A DNA stretch of 64,000 nucleotides from Halostagnicola larsenii XH-48 (GCF_000517625.1 NZ_CP007057.1:248001-312000), one strand, 5' to 3'. Counted from the stretch's first letter, positions 8,789 to 17,682 are shown. The notes: a model not told the origin generated them from the letters alone. Program-made: numbers and translations.

Positions 8789-9595
8789 ATGGCTGGACAG
8801 ACGACATTCGACTATAGCGGTGAGTCCGCTATCGTTACCGGATCGACCAGTGGTATCGGTCGTGGAATCGCCGAGGCACTTGCACGAGCTGATGCAGACG
8901 TCGTTATCAACTCGCGAACTGAATCCGATGTCGACTCGACGGTCTCGGACCTCGAAACGTATGGTGACGGAACAGTAGTCGGCGTGGCAGCCGATCTCTC
9001 CGAACCTACAGAAATAGAGACACTGGTCGAACAAGCAATTTCGTCGGTCGGAGACGTCTCCATTCTCGTCAACAACGCTGCTATTTGGCCGGATGAAAGG
9101 TCGATGATCGACGCGTCACTCGAGGACTGGGAGCTAACCATGGACGTTAATGTTCGATCGCAGTACTACGCATCGAAACTCGTTGCACAACACATGATCG
9201 ACAACGATACTGATGGATCGATTGTCAATATCGGGAGTCAGACCGGCGATCGCCGAGCAGGAAGACGGGGGCTATACGGGACATCAAAAACGGCCGTTAA
9301 CGGGCTCACATGGCGAATGGCCCACGAATTAGCCGAAGAAGGGATTCGAATGAACGCGGTTTCTACTGATGTTACTATGTCGAGACAGCTTCGATACGAA
9401 GCAAACCAAATCTCAAACGAAGATCCGAACCGGAGTACTGACGACGTGCTCGAGGAATGGGGAAACGAGCGACCGCTTGGTCGGCTTGGTGATGCTGAAG
9501 ACCTCGCTAATGCCGTGTTGTATCTCTGTAGTGACGCTGCCTCCTACGTCGTCGGAACGATCGTCCGAGTTAGCGGTGGTGGCAATCTTCAATAA
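8789..9595 (+). CDS. Short-chain dehydrogenase/reductase (SDR)
   Basis: A 268-residue cytosolic oxidoreductase. TGSTSGIGRG is the NAD(P)-binding loop, VNNAA the structural motif, and the catalytic Ser, Tyr and Lys lie in NIGSQTG and LYGTSK. Length and the end YVVGTIVRVSGGG are typical of classical SDRs. Closest roles in sugar loci are aldose 1-dehydrogenase or 2-keto-3-deoxy-aldonate dehydrogenase; either would fit an L-fucose route with the lactonase and mutarotase. I begin at ATG 8789 because the Rossmann fold starts shortly after and a TATA box is correctly spaced; the open frame upstream has no SDR features. Confidence 0.88.
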   Translation: MAGQTTFDYSGESAIVTGSTSGIGRGIAEALARADADVVINSRTESDVDSTVSDLETYGDGTVVGVAADLSEPTEIETLVEQAISSVGDVSILVNNAAIWPDERSMIDASLEDWELTMDVNVRSQYYASKLVAQHMIDNDTDGSIVNIGSQTGDRRAGRRGLYGTSKTAVNGLTWRMAHELAEEGIRMNAVSTDVTMSRQLRYEANQISNEDPNRSTDDVLEEWGNERPLGRLGDAEDLANAVLYLCSDAASYVVGTIVRVSGGGNLQ

Positions 9596-10256
9596 TTGCT
9601 CTCCCTCTTCTTCGACCCATCCTTGTTACATTATACTATAGAATATCTGGTATTATTCATGTATATATTCTGTCTAGTTAGTAGTTTGAGAAGCGAACAG
9701 TTCGATGGCTTAGATTTTTATGATCAATCAAAACCTTCTCAGAGAGACGTGGGCACGACAAATCTTGAATGTTGGGAGCGTGAACGGACGGTGAACGCTC
9801 ATTGGGCCGTTCACCTCCATGTGACCGGCTTTCACTTTGGAAGACAAAGAAATTCTTCGACTATTCGGCGTGGAGATGCAAACAGATAATAAAAATACGA
9901 TGTAGAATATTAGAAGGTTATAGTGAATTGGTCTGAATAGAACTTGATATAGATGGCAATATTATATCATGTGGCAGTTAAATAATCTGATAATAAAAAT
10001 GCATATAATAATATATGTCTAATTATCAGTGAATGATGAATCACCTGAACTATTTCCAATACGATTGTCATGAACGCCAATATGAATTTTAATATTGACA
10101 GTATAGAATAATGTGATTGGTAGATGAATTAGCATAAGTAATAAGTATGTGATTGCGAATGACGATAGCGGGCCGAGCACAGTTACGCGACTATGCAATC
10201 GTGGGATCAGCTAATACCCATCGTGGACTGGCTCACCGCTCGAGCGTATTACCACC
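9596..10256. other. AT-rich intergenic region
   Basis: Strongly AT-rich DNA (long stretches of A/T between about 9880 and 10150) separates the deoxysugar locus from the large GH2 gene. Apart from the transposase debris listed separately, I see no gene. An 8-bp stem, GTGAACGG paired with CCGTTCAC, lies near 9779-9813 inside that debris. The composition suggests an old insertion site. Confidence 0.5.
9752..9884 (+). pseudogene. Degraded transposase N-terminus, IS6-like
   Basis: Translation gives LECWERERT and then AVHLHVTGF, followed after a +1 shift by LEDKEILRLFGVE. The order WERERT, then xxLHxxG, then a helix ending in FGVE corresponds to the N-terminal helix-turn-helix part of haloarchaeal IS6-type transposases, which commonly read VERERT, IRLHLAGLSL and a segment ending LGVER. 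There is a frameshift in the middle and stops on both sides, and no catalytic DDE part follows. Assignment rests on pattern memory only. Confidence 0.35.
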
Positions 10257-13200
10257 ATGAGCGACACACAGCGACGGAAGACGGAAACCGAACAATCGCC
10301 TCGAGATCAACTTTCGCCGACCCGACGGAAGTTTTTGCAAGTGACCGGGATGACCGCGTTGGCGACGGGAGTCAGCGCCCAATCCAGCGGTGCAGTGCCG
10401 TCGACTGGGGCAAACGGGCCCGGTCGAATCTCGAATCTCGCAGCGTATCTGGAGGACCCCCAGATGGTTGCAGAGAACGCCGAACCCACTCACGTCACTA
10501 CCGCAGTTCCCTACGAGTCGGTACGGGCGGCCCGGCACGCTGACGAACCGTTCACCGAATTCGAATCGCGGTTTGCTGAGTCCGAGTACGTTCGACTGCT
10601 AAACGGGGAATGGCAGTTCGCGTTCCACGAGGATCCGTCCGAACTCCCCGACTCCTACGACGACCTCACGGCCGACGAGTGGGAATCGATCGACGTCCCC
10701 GGCGTCTGGCAGACCCAGGGGTACGGTCAGCGTATCTACACGAACAGCTCGATCACCTGGGACATCTACGAGCCGGAACAAAACGGTGAGTTAGATCCGA
10801 ACGACGACGGTCTCGTCGACGTCCCTGGCGTCGACGATGACGGCCTCAACCCTGTTGGCACGTACCGACGGTCGTTTTCGGTGCCCGACAGCTGGGATGG
10901 TCGACAGACGTTCCTGCACTTCGAGGGTGTCAAGCAGGCCTTCTTCGTGTGGGTCGACGGCGAGTACGTCGGCTTCCGGACCGGGTCAATGACGCCCGCC
11001 GAGTTTGATATCAGCGACCACGTCGAGGCCGGCGACGACCACCAGATCACAGTGCAGGTGTACCGCTGGTCCGACAGCGAGGCGCTGGAAACCATCGACA
11101 TGTTCCGCTACGCCGGTATCTTCCGTAGCGTCTACCTGTTCGCGACCCCGACGGTTCACCTCCGGGACTTCCACGTGCGGACCGACCTCGACGATGACTA
11201 CGAGGATGGTCGACTCCGAATCGATGCCGAAATCGCGAACTACGGGGACACTCCAGCCGGCACGTACACCGTTCGCGCACATCTCTACGAGACCGATCGA
11301 ACGCGACCCGGTCGTGGGCCGCCGCGGGGGAAGGGCCCGGACAACGCGTCGAGACGAGGGAAAGGCCCGGACAATGCGGCGAAGCGAGGACACGGTAAGA
11401 AGAAAGGCCACGAGAAAAGAAACGGGAATCGACCGGGGCGCGGTCCCGGGAACAACCCGCCGCGCGGGCGCAAAGAAACGACCGTCGAAGCGACTGCGAC
11501 CGTTGACGAGGACGGTGCAGTCGTCACGCTCGAAACCGACGTTTCCGACCCCGAAAAGTGGTCCGCCGAACACCCGAACCTCTATCAGCTCGCGCTGGAG
11601 CTCGCACCCGTGGGCGGCGAGCCCACCGAGGCGATGCTCGAGAAGGTCGGCTTTCGAACCTACGAGACGACCCGCGGCCAGCACGGCGCGGAAATTCTGG
11701 TTAACGGCGAGCCGGTCGATATTCAGGGCGTAAACCGCCACGAGACCGATCCCGACTTCGGTCGGACGGTACCGATAGATCGACTCCGGGAGGACCTCGA
11801 GACGATGCAGCGGTTCAACGTCAATTCGATCCGGACGTCGCACTATCCGAACGATCCGTCGCTGTATCGGCTCGCCGACGAGTACGGCGTCTACGTGCAG
11901 GACGAAGTCTGCGTCGAGACCCACTGGTGGGAAGGTCTACTCGCGAACACCGACGCCTACCACGAGCAGGCCGTCGAGCAGTTCCGCCGAATGGTGCTTC
12001 GGGACCGCAACCACGCGTCGATATTCAGCTGGTCGACTGGTAACGAGGCCGGCACCGGCGCCGAGCACCTGGAGATGGCGTCGCTGGCGGCCGACTCCGA
12101 CGAGTACATTCCCAACGACACATCGGAAGTCACCGGCGTCGACACCGTCGAATCCTACGACGGAGCGGCCGAAGGATTCGCACCGGATCGGCTACTCTAT
12201 CACCAGCCCAACGGCGGCGGCTGGAACATTGAGTACAGCGACATGCTCGGGCCGCGGTATCCCGATGTTGGCACGCTTCTGTCGGTCGGTGACGGCTCCT
12301 ATATCGGCGACGGACTCCGTTCGGTCGTCATGGGCGAGTACAACCACGCGATGGGCAACAGTTTGGGACTCGTCCACGAGATGTGGAACGAACACATCAA
12401 GCCACCCGTCCGGGAGGCGGCCGATCGAAGCGGCGCCGACAATCCGGGTGTGCTCGTCGGTTCGCCTGCGGTCGTCTCCGGTCCGGACGCCGCACCGGGC
12501 GGAAATACGGACGGTGCGGTCGCTCTGGGTGCGGGCGACGCAATCGAGATCCGTCGCGAAACGAGTCTCGAGATCGACCTCGGGTTTTCGGTCGGGGCAA
12601 CGATTCAGGACGTCGATCCCGACGCTACAGTTCCGATCGTCACCGACGACGATCGCTATAGGCTGGCAGTCGCCGGCGGCGAGATCGAGTTCTCGGTCGC
12701 GGGGGGCGAAGGAGCGGTTTCAGCGCCGATCGCTACCGATGCGTTCGACGACTGGACGACCGTCGTCGGGGTCGCGGACGAGAGCGAACTCGCGATCTAT
12801 ATCGACGGCGAGCGGGTCGCCGCGATGGACCACGACGTCTCCGATCTGCCGTCCGGTGACGGTCCTATCAAGATCGGCACCGACGCCGTTCGATACGGCG
12901 GCCGTGACGTCTCCCTCACTGTTGACGGCGTTGGGATCTACGACCGGGCCGTAAGCGCCGACGAGACAGCCGACGCCGATGGCGAGATCGAAAACGGCGC
13001 CGTCGCGGCCTACGATTTCGCAGCCCTGCTGCGAGACAAGAGTCTCGTCGGAGGGTTCGTCTGGGACTGGGTTAACCAAGACCTCAACGACGTCACCGAG
13101 GACGGCGAGCCGTTCCAGTTCTACCACAGTGACGGCCCCGACGGGGCGTTCTGTCTCAACGGGCTGGTCTGGTCCGATCGTGATCCACAGCCCGAAATGT

Positions 13201-15146
13201 GGCAGCTCAAGCATGCCCACCAGCCGGTTGGCATTGCCGATGCAGACGTCGAGGCGGGTGAGATCTACGTCTCGAACCGATTCAACTTTACCGACCTCGA
13301 TGTCCTCGAGGGGTCGTGGGAGCTGACCGCCGACGACGAGACGATCGCGACCGGCGACCTGCACCTCGATCTCGAGCCGGGAGAAACCAAGCGCGTTGCT
13401 CTCGACGCGGAGGCACCCGCCGACCCTGAGCCAGGTGTCGAGTACCAGCTGACGGTTACGTTCGCGCTTGCTGAGGACACCGACTACGCCGACGCCGGCC
13501 ATCAGGTTGCCTTCGAGCAGCTGGAGGTTCCCGTCGATGTGCCCGAGCCTGCGTCGGAGTCGCTCGACGCGATGGCGCCGCTATCGGTCGACGAGGACCG
13601 TGATGTCGTCGTCTCCGGCGATGGCTTCGAGTACGTCTTCGACGCCGACGTGGGAACGTTGTCCTCGATGGGGTACGACGGCAACGAGCTGCTCGAGCGG
13701 GGTCCACTGTTCAACTCGTGGCGTGCACCGATCATGAACGAGATCCAGGCGTGGGGATCGAACCCGGCGACGAGCTGGTACGAGGCGGGGCTCGACGATC
13801 TGACCCACTCCGTCGAGTCGGTCAACGTCGAGCGCCCCGACGAATCGTTGGTCGAAGTCGCGGTCGAGGGATTCGCTGAAGGCGCCGAACCGACGCGCCG
13901 CCGCACCACGCCCGACCGCTCAGAGTACGGGAACGATGGCGTCCTCACCGGCGATGCGTCGGTCGTCGAGGGCGCTTCGGGACAGGCTGTCGAGTTCACT
14001 GACGAGAGCACGCTCTCGTTGGGCCAGTCCGAGAGTCTCGACATTACCGAACCGGGACTCACCATCGAGTGCTGGGTCCGTCCCGGGGAGCCCCAAGCGG
14101 GCGGCGACGCGCAGGTCTATGTCTCGAAGGGCGGTCGCCAGTACCTGCTCAAGCGCCGCGAGAGTAGCCGCGACGGGTGGCTGGAGTTCGTGTTCAACGC
14201 CGACGGCTGGCACGTCGCCGACGGACCGGTCCCCGACGACTGGACCGAGGGATGGCATCACGTCGCCGGCGTCTGGGACGGGTCCCAGATGGCGCTGTAC
14301 GTCGACGGTGAGCAGCTCGGAACTAGCTCGTTCGAGGGACCGCTCCAACACGTTGACGCGCCGGTACAGGCCGGTCCAAGCGTCGCTTCCGGCACCGCTC
14401 TCGATGAGGTGCGAATCTACAATCGTGCGCTGTCGGACGAGGAACTCGGCGATCTCGCCGCTGACGGACCGATAGACGGTGCTGTCGCCTGGCTCCCGCT
14501 CGACGAGCTCGAGGAGGCTGAGGATGCGCACGGCCCCGGTTTCGTGACGAGCTACTCCTACCGCGTCTATGGCAGCGGTGACGTCGCCGTCGACGTCGAA
14601 GCCGAGCCCAATGACGGGCTTCGCGACACCGTTGAGGGCTGGCTTCCGAAGGTCGGCGTCCAGCTCGAACTGCCCGATCGGTTCGACGCGTTCGAGTGGT
14701 ATGGTCGCGGCAAGCTGGAAACGTACCCTGACCGCAAGTGGGGCGTCCCGATCGGACGCTACGCGGGGTCGGTCGACGAGCAGTACGTTCCGTACCTACC
14801 GCCGACCGACAACGGAAACAAGGCCCAGACGCGCTGGGCAACACTCTCTGACGGCGAGGTCTCGTTGCTCGGGACGGTCGACGACGGAGACGCCAATGTC
14901 AGCCTTGAACAGTGGGCAAACCTCGACGAAGCGGAGCACCAGTACGAACTAGAAGAGCGCGGCTCAGTCGGATTCAACCTCGACCATCGCGTGACCGGCC
15001 TCGGTGGGACGCCGACCGATCCGATCGACCGCTACCAGGTCGAGGTCGAGCCGACCACGTTCAGCGTCGTGCTCCGGCCGTTCGACCCCGACGAGAACGA
15101 TCCGATGGCGCTGGCAAACCGTCGGTTGCCCAGCGCTTCCGAGTAG
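10257..15146 (+). CDS. Very large Tat-exported GH2 beta-galactosidase-like enzyme with nested LamG domains
   Basis: A 1629-residue secreted enzyme. Tat motif TRRKFLQVTG (22-31) is followed by the GH2 sugar-binding domain (about 90-300), an Ig-like domain split by a basic insert (350-406), and the catalytic barrel (from about 480). The LacZ-type acid/base is E597 in STGNEAGTG and the nucleophile E694 in MGEYNHAMGNS. A LamG-like sandwich (about 728-918) interrupts the barrel just before GGFVWDWVNQ, the usual last strand. The small-subunit-like LacZ domain 5 (from about 1130) is itself interrupted by a second LamG-like domain (about 1217-1418, with TIECWVRPGE and WHHVAGVWDG). It hydrolyses a beta-galactoside or related beta-glycoside outside the cell; LamG domains likely bind the polymer. 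No gene partner is co-transcribed. Substrate is uncertain. Confidence 0.92.
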   Translation: MSDTQRRKTETEQSPRDQLSPTRRKFLQVTGMTALATGVSAQSSGAVPSTGANGPGRISNLAAYLEDPQMVAENAEPTHVTTAVPYESVRAARHADEPFTEFESRFAESEYVRLLNGEWQFAFHEDPSELPDSYDDLTADEWESIDVPGVWQTQGYGQRIYTNSSITWDIYEPEQNGELDPNDDGLVDVPGVDDDGLNPVGTYRRSFSVPDSWDGRQTFLHFEGVKQAFFVWVDGEYVGFRTGSMTPAEFDISDHVEAGDDHQITVQVYRWSDSEALETIDMFRYAGIFRSVYLFATPTVHLRDFHVRTDLDDDYEDGRLRIDAEIANYGDTPAGTYTVRAHLYETDRTRPGRGPPRGKGPDNASRRGKGPDNAAKRGHGKKKGHEKRNGNRPGRGPGNNPPRGRKETTVEATATVDEDGAVVTLETDVSDPEKWSAEHPNLYQLALELAPVGGEPTEAMLEKVGFRTYETTRGQHGAEILVNGEPVDIQGVNRHETDPDFGRTVPIDRLREDLETMQRFNVNSIRTSHYPNDPSLYRLADEYGVYVQDEVCVETHWWEGLLANTDAYHEQAVEQFRRMVLRDRNHASIFSWSTGNEAGTGAEHLEMASLAADSDEYIPNDTSEVTGVDTVESYDGAAEGFAPDRLLYHQPNGGGWNIEYSDMLGPRYPDVGTLLSVGDGSYIGDGLRSVVMGEYNHAMGNSLGLVHEMWNEHIKPPVREAADRSGADNPGVLVGSPAVVSGPDAAPGGNTDGAVALGAGDAIEIRRETSLEIDLGFSVGATIQDVDPDATVPIVTDDDRYRLAVAGGEIEFSVAGGEGAVSAPIATDAFDDWTTVVGVADESELAIYIDGERVAAMDHDVSDLPSGDGPIKIGTDAVRYGGRDVSLTVDGVGIYDRAVSADETADADGEIENGAVAAYDFAALLRDKSLVGGFVWDWVNQDLNDVTEDGEPFQFYHSDGPDGAFCLNGLVWSDRDPQPEMWQLKHAHQPVGIADADVEAGEIYVSNRFNFTDLDVLEGSWELTADDETIATGDLHLDLEPGETKRVALDAEAPADPEPGVEYQLTVTFALAEDTDYADAGHQVAFEQLEVPVDVPEPASESLDAMAPLSVDEDRDVVVSGDGFEYVFDADVGTLSSMGYDGNELLERGPLFNSWRAPIMNEIQAWGSNPATSWYEAGLDDLTHSVESVNVERPDESLVEVAVEGFAEGAEPTRRRTTPDRSEYGNDGVLTGDASVVEGASGQAVEFTDESTLSLGQSESLDITEPGLTIECWVRPGEPQAGGDAQVYVSKGGRQYLLKRRESSRDGWLEFVFNADGWHVADGPVPDDWTEGWHHVAGVWDGSQMALYVDGEQLGTSSFEGPLQHVDAPVQAGPSVASGTALDEVRIYNRALSDEELGDLAADGPIDGAVAWLPLDELEEAEDAHGPGFVTSYSYRVYGSGDVAVDVEAEPNDGLRDTVEGWLPKVGVQLELPDRFDAFEWYGRGKLETYPDRKWGVPIGRYAGSVDEQYVPYLPPTDNGNKAQTRWATLSDGEVSLLGTVDDGDANVSLEQWANLDEAEHQYELEERGSVGFNLDHRVTGLGGTPTDPIDRYQVEVEPTTFSVVLRPFDPDENDPMALANRRLPSASE

Positions 15147-15344
15147 GTTGCTGCCCCGGTGTGTTTTCTTTTGACAAGCGTGTCATAGAAAGATCCGCAG
15201 ACAGTTTATCTTATCTCGTTTCCGGTGGATCGGCCGATAAGTGGATGTACGACTGTATTACCGTTCATTGGAAGGGTGAGAATAGATCTGCGAGAGGGGT
15301 GGTAAATACAGATTTGGGTTTCTTAACAACTAACGACTCACTGA

Positions 15345-15512
15345 CCCACCGAGTGGGCCAGCGGGGAGAACGCCAATGAACAATTGAGCGATCGTCTCGA
15401 GATTGGCAGTGATCGACCACGGAAGGATGGCGAAAGCATCACTTCACACACTGGAATTGCATTAACCGAGACTGGTGTCCGTCTCCTTGAAGAGGTAGAT
15501 CAATCAGAATAG
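15345..15512 (+). pseudogene. C-terminal stub of a winged-helix regulator
   Basis: An open stretch of 55 codons with no start codon and a stop directly before it. The end reads GIALTETGVRLLEEVD, which resembles the beta-wing end of haloarchaeal winged-helix proteins, where a LTxxGxxLLEEV segment closes the domain. The upstream part, probably the recognition helix, is lost or out of frame. It sits just before the repeat cluster. Confidence 0.35.
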
Positions 15513-15544
15513 TGTTTGGTGAGTATGCGGTTCCAGACTGGGTC

Positions 15545-15709
15545 CTGTCCAGGGTATTTCCAAACCAGTGTATGCCCATAAACTCGATCTTGAGGCGCTC
15601 TCCTTGGCATTTGGGTTTTGGTGTCCAGGGTAAATCACTGTCCGGAGTAAGTGCTCGTCTCGCTGTCCAGGGTAAAAATCGCAAGACTACAGTACTGTCC
15701 AGGGTAAAA
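15545..15709 (+). repeat. Four direct repeats of TGTCCAGGGTA (iteron-like)
   Basis: Identical TGTCCAGGGTA cores occur at 15546, 15622, 15664 and 15696, three of them followed by AAA, and a degenerate TGTCCGGAGTAA lies at 15640. Start spacings are 76, 42 and 32 bp, all on the same strand. They precede a plasmid/virus-type primase stub by about 150 bp. Either replication iterons or multiple operator half-sites would explain them. Confidence 0.6.
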
Positions 15710-15852
15710 CAGGCTCAAAAACCAACTAGTATAGAGAGGGTTGCCGCCGCAAAAGAGTGCAGGTGTGGAGGAGAGCGCTATTGGATTTTTATCGTGTCGC
15801 TGATACGGTGCTGGCAGCACAGTAGCAGGGCATCACAGCCGAGTGAAGATAC

Positions 15853-16068
15853 ATGATAGGTACCCAGAGAAACACCATCAATACGAGCGGCATTCCTGAG
15901 ATGTTGGAGGAGTACGACCAGTGGATCTGTTGGCGTGTCAAGGACCGAGACGGAAAACCAACGAAGATGCCGGTGATACTGGGGAGTGGTGAGTTTGCAT
16001 CCTCGACGGATCCGACCACATGGGCGTCGATCGAGACGGCGCTCGAGTATGCCGACTCGAGAGGGTAA
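15853..16068 (+). pseudogene. N-terminal stub of a plasmid/virus primase-like protein
   Basis: The 71-residue frame reads EEYDQWICWRVKDRDGKPTK and later STDPTTWASIETALEYAD, the start of haloarchaeal plasmid and virus primase/polymerase-helicase proteins, which normally run to several hundred residues and continue into the catalytic core. Here TAA at 16066-16068 ends it, and no continuation is visible in other frames. It marks a former replicon or provirus. Confidence 0.6.
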
Positions 16069-16134
16069 GGCGGTCACCGGTGACGCATCTTATGGGTAGG
16101 TAGATTGGGGGCGGGTTAATATGTGAACAATCAG

Positions 16135-16554
16135 CTATGCGGATCCGTCGCGGAACCGATCAATTGGGATATTGGAGACTTCCTCATAGTCGTCGTCGCC
16201 GCCAACCAATAGCGTGCCCCCGATATGTTCAGCGGTTGCCAGCGCGAATGAGTCGCCGAGCGCTGGATTATACCTGAGGACGTACTCAGAGGCTTCCATC
16301 CAGGCATCACCAACATCCACGGTTTCGACGCCGAGCTCCTCAAGCCAGTCGAGATACTCGTCAGCGGTGGCACGGTCGTACTTTCGGGCGATCGTATACC
16401 GGACTTCGGCGAGGTTCACATAGTTCGCGTAGCCGGTCGTGTCCTCCACGGCGACCGCATCGAGATACGCTTCAACCACAGTACTGCCAGGTTCATCATC
16501 TGCGTGTGCGATCAACGGTTCGGCGTCAAATATGACGTGGTCAGGGATCGCCAT
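16135..16554 (-). CDS. vapC: VapC-type PIN-domain toxin
   Basis: A 139-residue PIN-domain ribonuclease. The acidic metal-binding residues are visible in VIFDAEPLIAH (first Asp), LAEVRY (Glu), LGDSFALATAE (Asp) and GGDDDYEE (last Asp). VapC toxins cleave tRNA or rRNA and stop translation when not bound by antitoxin. Its ATG overlaps the antitoxin stop by one base (TAATG), so the pair is translationally coupled with antitoxin first, the usual order. Target RNA is unknown. Confidence 0.88.
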   Translation of the reverse strand: MAIPDHVIFDAEPLIAHADDEPGSTVVEAYLDAVAVEDTTGYANYVNLAEVRYTIARKYDRATADEYLDWLEELGVETVDVGDAWMEASEYVLRYNPALGDSFALATAEHIGGTLLVGGDDDYEEVSNIPIDRFRDGSA

Positions 16555-16856
16555 TACTTCTCTGTCGGGAACTGTGCGTTGCGCTCGTTTCGATCCTGTT
16601 CGCGCTTCTCGCGGAGGATGTCGGTCGCAGGTTGATCGGTCGATGCCTCCCTCCGGGCGGCGAATCCCCGCATCTCGCTCGGGGACCGAACCTGTTCGAC
16701 AATCACGTCACCATCTTCAGTCTCTCGAAACAGCACCTTCCCGGGCGCTTCAATTCCCAGCTTCTCACGGAATCGCTTCGGGATGGTCGCCTGACCGTGC
16801 TTGGTAACAGCGACAACCTCTTTATCAGAACCGTTTGATTGTTCTGTCTTACTCAT
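16554..16856 (-). CDS. vapB: VapB-type AbrB-fold antitoxin
   Basis: A 100-residue protein with the swapped-hairpin AbrB motif VTKHGQATIPKRFREKLGI, which binds promoter DNA as a dimer, and a charged C-terminal tail (about 60-100) that should wrap the VapC active site. I start at ATG 16856: a Shine-Dalgarno-like AGGAG lies just upstream and a TATA-like AATTATTATG about 29 nt away. The plus-strand upstream region contains CTAGTAGTGG (16862-16871), a 10-mer also present in the fic promoter. Autorepression by the VapBC complex is expected from the family. Confidence 0.85.
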   Translation of the reverse strand: MSKTEQSNGSDKEVVAVTKHGQATIPKRFREKLGIEAPGKVLFRETEDGDVIVEQVRSPSEMRGFAARREASTDQPATDILREKREQDRNERNAQFPTEK

Positions 16857-17682
16857 GACTCCTAGTAGTGGTGTGTTCATAATAATTCTTTTCTCTCGCC
16901 CCATCCGTCTCGAACACTATATCTCGGATATCGGCCAGTAGCTAGTTCATTCCCGCCATTTATCGTCGAACCCGAGCGTCGTGACCAATCTTCGGATCTC
17001 GAGTCGGGTCAAGATAGACCGATTCGGCGGGCTGCGTACGGATCGTTCGATGAGGCTATGGAGGCAGAACCATTCATGGCACACGTCGCCGAGCTCAGAC
17101 AGATACAGCCAGCGGAGATCCCTGAGATTCGTGAACAGGTTGGCGACAAGGTCCTACAAACACAAGTCGAACACGAACACCGCTCATCTGATACGGGGAA
17201 CACGAAGCCGTCGATTGTCCACAGAGCGGATACGCCCCCGTGTGGATACGAACGCGAAACTTCTCCGCTGTGGAATGACAAAGACAGTGAACTCCGGGAG
17301 TTACTTCGCCAGCAGAGATTCGCTAGACCGACTCCCTGCCAGAATTCGGTAACTATTGGGGTTTCAACAAACCCGTCTTCGCAGCAATCAGGACCCAACG
17401 AGTTGCACGCCGTGGTTTAAGAACCGAGGCGTCCCAAGAACGAACAGCGGCGACCGTTATCCGACAGAGGATCGGTCCCCCAGCCAATGTCGCCTCGCTC
17501 GAGTTCCTTGAACGCGGTGACCGCACTTTCTCTATTTCGTCGGTCCGTAGCTCTTTGAGTCGCTCCGCGCCGTACTGTTCGTCTTCAGTCGCTGCGGTGG
17601 CGTCGGGAGGCAACTCGAAGCCGATCCTCGCCGCCGTGGTCGCCCAGTACGGACGCTTGTGCCGAACGGGGTCTCGTCTCTT
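16857..17682. other. Region without a recognised gene
   Basis: Apart from one doubtful open frame (17058-17420) I recognise nothing here. An imperfect inverted repeat pairs CCACAGAGCGGA (from about 17218) with TCCGCTGTGG (to about 17272). The minus strand around 17440-17600 carries an open stretch without a start that could be gene debris. The region joins the VapBC pair to a lipoprotein gene and looks like island filler. Confidence 0.4.
17058..17420 (+). CDS. Doubtful uncharacterised open frame
   Basis: The frame is open well upstream of the ATG at 17058 (through about 16960). The first half, with MEAEPFMAHVAELRQIQPAE and a run reading IPEIREQVGDKVLQ, has the acidic helical character of a real haloarchaeal protein. 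The second half is basic and Ser/Pro-rich, as expected for out-of-frame DNA. It may be the N-terminal part of a broken gene. I recognise no family. Confidence 0.25.
   Translation: MEAEPFMAHVAELRQIQPAEIPEIREQVGDKVLQTQVEHEHRSSDTGNTKPSIVHRADTPPCGYERETSPLWNDKDSELRELLRQQRFARPTPCQNSVTIGVSTNPSSQQSGPNELHAVV

Larger units (their letters stand above)
15147..15852. other. Gene-free stretch with plasmid-type debris
   Basis: No intact gene is visible. It contains the tail of a winged-helix protein (15345-15512) and four copies of a TGTCCAGGGTA repeat (15545-15709), both listed separately, and leads into a primase stub. The open frames across this stretch lack haloarchaeal acidic composition and look spurious. 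Confidence 0.5.

Noticed and set aside
15439-15856. Short open frames on both strands across the TGTCCAGGGTA repeats
   Set aside because: No start context, non-acidic composition and overlap with the repeats; more likely non-coding.
17218-17272. Inverted repeat CCACAGAGCGGA / TCCGCTGTGG as an IS end
   Set aside because: Arms are imperfect, no target duplication or transposase is near, and a chance hairpin cannot be excluded.
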